Positions 60,647 through 64,000 of a stretch of DNA of 64,000 bases are shown here, in pieces. The DNA lies in the NCBI RefSeq assembly GCF_024679095.1, contig NC_066522.1, forward strand, positions 14,267,753-14,331,752, written 5' to 3'. Within the stretch, counting starts at the first letter, position 1; each line of letters starts with the position of its first letter. The translations under genes and the position numbers were made by a program. The notes under the pieces were generated by a model, which ran no database searches, had not been told where the DNA came from, and worked only from the letters and a program-made list of their open reading frames with translations. The DNA comes from Eriocheir sinensis (taxonomy: Eukaryota > Arthropoda > Malacostraca > Decapoda > Varunidae).

Positions 60647-63600
60647 ACAGCCATTAATTTTTCAGTTTCCATGGTCTATAATTTGAAGATGTAGTGTGAG
60701 TTGTTCAATAGCCTAGAAACATGTACCAGAGTAGTGATGGTCTTCATGGTCTTTTGCATGCTGCCCTTAATTAGAACGCTGATGTTTAAGCCTTGTGTGG
60801 ATACCATTACAGCAATCATTGTTTCATACATCATGTTGCAGGCTTCCCTGGCTTGTATTCATTTCTGTAGATTACTCCCAAATATGGTGTAAAAGGGGAA
60901 TTCAACCCAAAGATCATAGAGCCCACTGACCAAAAAGCTATAAATCTTATCTCTTTACTTTGAGATGCAATTTGTTCAAAATGGGAAATGAGCCACATGT
61001 CCATATAGTCAGGGTTGTCATTCACAGACTAAGCTGGTAACAGGTCTCAATTCAGTTACATGAAGTAATTGCTGGTTCAGTATGAAGTCATTCCAGTGAT
61101 ACCCCCATGATCCTGCAAAGGCACTTGGTACCAAAGGCATCGACACGCTTCTCCTAGTCACTATTCAATGTCCATGTCTCACAGCCATATAGCAAGACAG
61201 GGAGCACAAGCGTCTGAACCCAGTAGCAGTGACGGGCCAAATTTGTGGCTTTACCGTGTACCAGTGACAGCCCAAATTTTTGCCATGATATAAACTCCCA
61301 AAAATAGATGATGTATAAACTGATCACAAATGCGTTGATATATATTATGAAATGGTTTGCGTGAGTGATGATTTTTTTCTCATTTTCTCGCTTAGAGGGG
61401 CCTTTAAGAAATATGATCCCTGCAGCTACCGGGTTAAGGAATTGAATCTTTGTCTGCCTGATTAGATAACAACAATGCCATAGTATACTTGTGTTGAGCG
61501 AGGCAACATATCCCCCTGGCATATGCTCCCATTCACTGATTTCTTATTTGATTGGCTCATGCTGTCCCCCGTGCTTAACCTTTCAGTGGTCATAATCAAC
61601 ATCAGGGTTGATGTCTAGTAGGTATGTATCTTCAGCCACCTGACAAGGTGAAAAATGGTCCGCCATTCAATAATGTGGTTCAAATGAGACCTCATGTCCA
61701 CCACTTTGTGTGCCATTCTTTGAGTCACAGACTACCCCTTGATGTCATCGATATAAAACACGTGATTACTAAGGAAAAACGATGAATTTCCATTCTTAAT
61801 TTTAAAAGGTCCACCCATTAGTAACAGACACCATCAGCAGTAGCCTGTTGAGACACCATACTGCACCTAAATATTTAGCAAAAAAAGATACTGCAGCCTT
61901 CATGAGCACACCCAAGAGGCATGGCAGTGAGCATGGCTTGAAAATGTGCAGATCTGGGGCTGTACCATGCACACATGAACGCCTTGAAATAGTAACAAAT
62001 ACTAAGCGTGTGCATAGTGAGGAACTGATGTGAATTACAAATATACGTAGGCTCATCATGCTGTCAAAAGAAGCAATTTAGACACATTTATGTTGTGCAC
62101 ACTGATATTAATTTGTCATGACCCATAACCTCACCTTCACTGACAACAGTGACTGAAGTAAAAAAGCTGGCTTATAGAAATTAAATGTATGGAACGTATA
62201 AAAATGTATGTAATACAGGGCAAGCCTTGGTTTCAAAGAACATCCAGGAGGCTTACAAAACAAAGGTCCCTTTTTAATTCACAGCTACAGTGGAAAACAT
62301 CACCACACACCACTCCACATCTCAATAAATCTTGCATAACTGATATTTCACTGAAAGTTTTTTTCTTTATGCGTACTATCAAATTTCTTCAAGAAAGCTG
62401 CAGTCAGACAGGACAAACTGCACAGAAATACTCAGGTTCCACCAAGCTTACTAAATGAATTAAACTGAATAGCCCCCATCCCCCTCCAAAAAAAAAAAAA
62501 AAAAAAAAAAAAAACTAGTATACCAAGTACAGTCCATTGATAGTTTGCGCTGTTAAGCAGTTGCTTTAGTCACAAGGGGAGTTTCATATTATCAGCATTA
62601 TCATAGTGATATCTGCTGATGGTAGACATGACAAGGCACTGAAAGTTATTGGAAAAGTAATATAATTAAAACAGCGACATGTTTTTACATACAGTATATT
62701 AAACCACCGAGTATTATTCCGTTATGGACTTTACTTTTTATCACGTATTACTTTATCTATTATGAAGTACTATGTATATGTAAACTAAATAAAAGATTAT
62801 GCAAATGCTGAATAAGTAAATAAGGACTGTATAGATTTTTTCCAAGATAGCCTATAATATAAAGCTGCATCTCATATGTACACTAAAAAGTACAGAACAA
62901 CATTACAGCACAAACAAACTAGGTATAGGCTTGAATACATCTAAGAGCAAAAAAATAATACAAATAAATTATATAGTGTTACACAGGCAGACATGAAGGA
63001 GGGAAATGTCATGGAGGAGGAAGGAAGAAAGGAAGGTGAAAGTTTTGTGTATTTGAAAGTAGCTAAAATGTACCATAGTATAAATGTAGCTAGGCTCCTT
63101 ACTATCTACATTATCTGGCTGGGGATCTTTAAAATACAGCAACATTCAACCCTTTACCCCAAACTGGGACTGTCTCCTAAATAAAAATCAAATAATTGTG
63201 ATTCTGAGAATGTTTTGTAGAAAAATATATAATTAGCCTCATTGAAATAATTAGAATAGTGACTGTTTACGCTAAAACTAAAAGTGACCATTTCTTACAA
63301 GATCACATACTATATACTGATACTAAGGAGTTCATTCACATTTTTTACTGATTACGGCATTTCAAATTGATCTCAATATTCCTCATTGTTCAGTTGCAGT
63401 AGTTGGTTATGTTGGATTAATGTTGCCAGTGGGGCGGGGTCATTCAAATGATGCATAACACTGAGGGGGAAGGGATTGCTAGCCTTGGTGATAGTGTGCG
63501 CTACATAGGTTGAGGTAGGTAGGGGATGTAGACTGCAGTCCATTGACTCTAACTCGAGCTCTGTGGCTTGGCCCGGGAAAACCCTCATTGTTTACATATC

Positions 63601-63660
63601 TAGTAATGACCTGTGCATGGTGATCTGTCTCACTGTTAGTCTGTATGTTATCTATTTATG
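60647..63660. other. Upstream of Trpml, no gene recognised
   Basis: AT-rich. Apart from the LINE scrap at about 61080-61235 and a poly(A) run at 62486-62513, I see nothing supported. A non-coding first exon of Trpml may lie here. Confidence 0.5.
61080..61235 (-). pseudogene. LINE reverse transcriptase scrap (RTE/jockey-like tail)
   Basis: Minus strand reads WVQTLVLPVLLYGCETWTLN, a stop, then EKRVDAFGTKCLCRIMGVS, a common post-polymerase motif of LINEs. It is broken by stops. Confidence 0.7.
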
Positions 63661-63666
63661 TAATAA

Positions 63667-63667
<1 letters not shown>

Positions 63668-63752
<85 letters not shown>
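63668..63752. repeat. (AT)n microsatellite
   Basis: Pure AT run of about 84 bases. Confidence 0.97.
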
Positions 63753-63755
<3 letters not shown>

Positions 63756-63830
63756 TAATACGACTGCATGGTGTTATGAATGGCTTGGGATTAGAGGGAA
63801 AGGCGACTCAGTAAACCTTCCACATCAATT

Positions 63831-63876
63831 GGCAACGTGGCTCATGTGACGTTGCCGCCTGTTGGACCTTGGCAAC
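63831..63876. promoter_or_regulatory. Palindromic GGCAACGT/ACGTTGCC cluster with TCATGTGA
   Basis: GGCAACGT (63831) and its exact reverse complement ACGTTGCC (63849) flank TCATGTG, and a third GGCAAC lies at 63871. TCATGTGA is an M-box/CLEAR-like E-box of the kind bound by MITF/TFEB factors, which control lysosomal genes. It lies 3.2 kb upstream of the first Trpml coding exon, so a role there is speculative. Confidence 0.25.
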
Positions 63877-64000
63877 AAGCGCCAGGCCGCACCATTCAGC
63901 GTTCCAACATAATGGACAACTCAAGTGGATCTCACTCTCGCACCATGCACAGCCATGCAAAAGAGAAAAGGAGAGAGGTAGCGACCCTCTCTGAGGAGAG

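Noticed and set aside
61154..61522. 122-codon minus-strand gene
   Set aside because: Only the last 22 residues resemble anything (LINE polymerase tail), and they run into a stop; the rest is chance open frame.

Overview
The window looks like nuclear DNA of an arthropod, most likely a decapod crustacean. The reasons are: spliceosomal genes with arthropod-type proteins, an extreme load of short tandem repeats, CR1-clade and other non-LTR retrotransposon pieces, tRNA-derived SINEs, and several cut-and-paste DNA transposon families. There are no operons, ribosome binding sites, CRISPR arrays or prokaryotic genes. The species call is inference; the genes and repeats are read from the sequence.

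The window has two halves. From 1 to about 28 kb the DNA is dominated by microsatellites: (CT)n, (GT)n, (TTA)n, (GGA)n, GGAA-rich polypurine tracts, one uninterrupted (CT)n run of about 1.33 kb at 22400-23733, and a 27-bp minisatellite at 12503-12909. Only one gene stands out there: a two-exon bHLH-Orange (HES/hairy type) repressor on the minus strand (10169 to 6849). It has an unusually long Thr/Pro-rich linker and ends in a CtBP-type PxDLS motif followed by a terminal WRPW. A CpG-rich, promoter-like block sits at about 3880-4480. A broken CR1-clade LINE lies at 17398-20780 (esterase, endonuclease and reverse transcriptase remnants), and three other 5'-truncated LINE pieces lie at 23734-28190.

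From about 28 kb to the end the DNA is ordinary AT-rich intron and gene sequence. GDP-D-glucose phosphorylase (GDPGP1) runs on the plus strand in eight coding exons (30431-42691, 371 aa), reconstructed with matching splice phases. A mucolipin-type lysosomal TRP channel (TRPML) runs on the minus strand in twelve coding exons (about 60646 down to 46636, about 608 aa). The two genes are convergent. Their functions (clearing mis-formed GDP-glucose; lysosomal cation release) are not obviously linked.

The introns of both genes are transposon landing sites with readable target duplications. In GDPGP1 intron 3 a 4.2-kb hAT element with a decayed transposase sits inside a Tigger/pogo-like element. Intron 5 holds a Tigger-like MITE and a 1.1-kb hAT MITE. 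In TRPML intron 8 a Harbinger-type element sits inside a Tigger-like element that sits inside a hAT element, and a SINE is inserted in another SINE. I found no clear new biological system. The most noteworthy items are the oversized HES-like protein with adjacent Groucho- and CtBP-recruiting motifs, the stacked nested transposons, the GC-AG intron in the channel core, the long foldbacks near the TRPML 3' end, and the 1.3-kb pure (CT)n tract.
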